Shown here: positions 62,943-64,000 of the stretch, piece after piece
Position numbering within the stretch: position 1 is the stretch's first letter
How the letters are laid out: each line of letters begins with the position of its first letter
Source of the DNA: Paroedura picta
Taxonomy: Eukaryota > Chordata > Lepidosauria > Squamata > Gekkonidae
Direction of reading: 5' to 3'
NCBI RefSeq assembly: GCF_049243985.1
Contig: NC_135371.1
Span: forward strand, 24,924,501 to 24,988,500
DNA length: 64,000 nucleotides
Translations under genes and position numbers: made by a program
Notes under the pieces: generated by a model
Seen by the model: only the letters and a program-made list of their open reading frames with translations
Told to the model about the DNA's origin: nothing
Database searches by the model: none

Positions 62943-64000
62943 AGATCATTATAGAAGCATATAGTTGGAAGGGACCTCCAAGGTCATCTAGTCAAGCCCC
63001 CCACACAGTACAGGAACTCACAACTACCTGTCCACACACAATGACCACAATTTCATGCCCAAGTGATCCCCATCATCACCAAAAGTCTCCAGAATCCAAC
63101 CTGGCCTGGAGGAATTTCACCTACCATCCCACAGTGGTGATCAGCAATTCCCTGGGCATGCAAGGAAGGGCCACAGGAGACAAACACTGCCACAGCCCTT
63201 CCTGCCCTCCCACTCACAAACTGCCTAAGTTCATAAGATCAGCATTTCTGTCAGCTGATTATCTAGTCTCTGCTTAAACACTTCCAAGGAAGGGGAACTC
63301 ACCACCTCCCAAGGAAGCCTGTTCCACTGAGGAACCGCTCTGTCAGGAACATCTTCCGGATGTTTAGCCGAATATTCTTTTGAATTAATTTTCAACCTAT
63401 TGGTTCTGTTCCGACCTTCTGGGGCAACAGAAAATAACTCTGCTACATCTTCTATATTGGCGATCCCCAACCTGTGGGCCGCAGACCACATGTGGTCCTT
63501 CGACTAATTGGAGGTGGGCCCCGAAGGACTCCTTCTCCCCCCCCCCCCCCCGGCCCTTTACAACACTCTTCGGGTGTCATTGTCTCCCATCACTCCCAGA
63601 TGGGACTATCTCGTTGCAGAGAAACAAGCTCAGGGTTCCCATTGATTTGTCATTGTCATGAGTTAAAATTTCCATGAAAATAAAATGTTCCTCATGTTCA
63701 TTGTTGTGGCGTGTCTGTATCTTATTTTGAAGGGATGTTTAAACATTACCATAGCGATCAGAGAGCGTTAGGGCAGTGGTTGAGAGTAGAGGAGTAAACT
63801 ACCCCCCCCCACCGGGCCTCAGTAAAAGGCGTTGAGTGGTCCCCGGTAATAAAAAGGTTGGGGACCACTGTTCTATATGACAGCCCTTTAAGTATTTGAA
63901 GGTGGTTATCATATCACCTCTTAGTTGTCTTCTCTCCAGGCTAAACAGACCAAGCACCCTCAGCCTTTCTCCATAGGTTTTGGTTTCCAAACCCCTCACC
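62943..64000 (-). mobile_element. CR1 LINE 3' portion, continuing past the window, with nested hAT
   Basis: The reverse complement of the CR1 3' end starts at tcattatagaagcatatagt with ttggaagggacctccaaggt. The minus-strand translation gives [17 protein letters not shown] and AVPQWNRLPWEVVSSPSLEV, the C-terminal end of CR1 ORF2. A hAT element (63458-63870) splits it. More of the LINE lies beyond 64000. Confidence 0.88.
63458..63870. mobile_element. hAT element, CAGTGGTCCCCAAC family, copy 3, nested in CR1
   Basis: Ends TGGCGATCCCCAACC (diverged) and GGTTGGGGACCACTG with identical 8-bp flanks ttctatat (63450-63457 and 63871-63878). The flanking CR1 sequence is continuous when the insert and one flank are left out, so the hAT came after the LINE. 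Confidence 0.87.

Larger units (their letters stand above)
60275..64000 (+). other. ARL6IP5: ARL6IP5 intron 1 (partial)
   Basis: From the exon 1 donor to the window end no sequence resembling exon 2 (it should begin FLSPFN-like) is visible. The intron holds a SINE, an unassigned minus-strand open frame and a CR1 copy with a nested hAT. Confidence 0.8.

Overview
The window looks like nuclear DNA of a squamate reptile (a lizard; genus not determinable). The basis is repeat content: a tRNA-derived Sauria SINE, a 5S-rRNA-derived SINE, Bov-B/RTE, CR1 and L2-type LINE pieces, several hAT families, Helitron-like elements and Penelope-like fragments, around vertebrate genes with GT-AG introns. The gene order matches what I recall of human 3p14: (EOGT promoter?) - TMF1 - UBA3 - ARL6IP5, with TMF1 and UBA3 on the minus strand and ARL6IP5 on the plus strand. 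Layout: 1-610 is a CpG island, probably the EOGT promoter. 611-5890 is intergenic and repeat-rich. 5880-9042 is the likely TMF1 3' UTR. 9043-35334 holds the complete 17-exon TMF1 coding region (1116 codons plus stop; every exon phase closes). 35050-35770 is the TMF1 CpG-island promoter. 36060-38190 is intergenic. 38190-38833 is the likely UBA3 3' UTR. 38834-55307 holds the complete 18-exon UBA3 coding region (469 codons plus stop; all phases close). 54980-55470 is the UBA3 CpG island. 55480-59880 is a repeat-dominated spacer. 59900-60470 is the ARL6IP5 CpG island with coding exon 1 (60099-60274); the rest of that gene lies beyond the window. The three genes are ordinary housekeeping genes: a Golgi coiled-coil tether (TMF1), the catalytic subunit of the NEDD8 E1 (UBA3) and an ER membrane PRA1-family protein (ARL6IP5). 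The sequence shows neighbourhood, not joint function. No ERV or LTR element, tRNA gene, rRNA gene or CRISPR array was recognised. The most interesting material is in the repeats. Four Helitron-like elements sit between A and T, with 5' TC, 3' CTAG and a terminal hairpin, and three of them are GC-rich strings of hairpins. Penelope-like fragments carry a hammerhead-ribozyme-like core. One of those fragments (3410-3695) contains a ~55-bp copy of the TMF1 intron 14/exon 15 junction, patched in from ~8 kb away. No evidence for an entirely new biological system was found.
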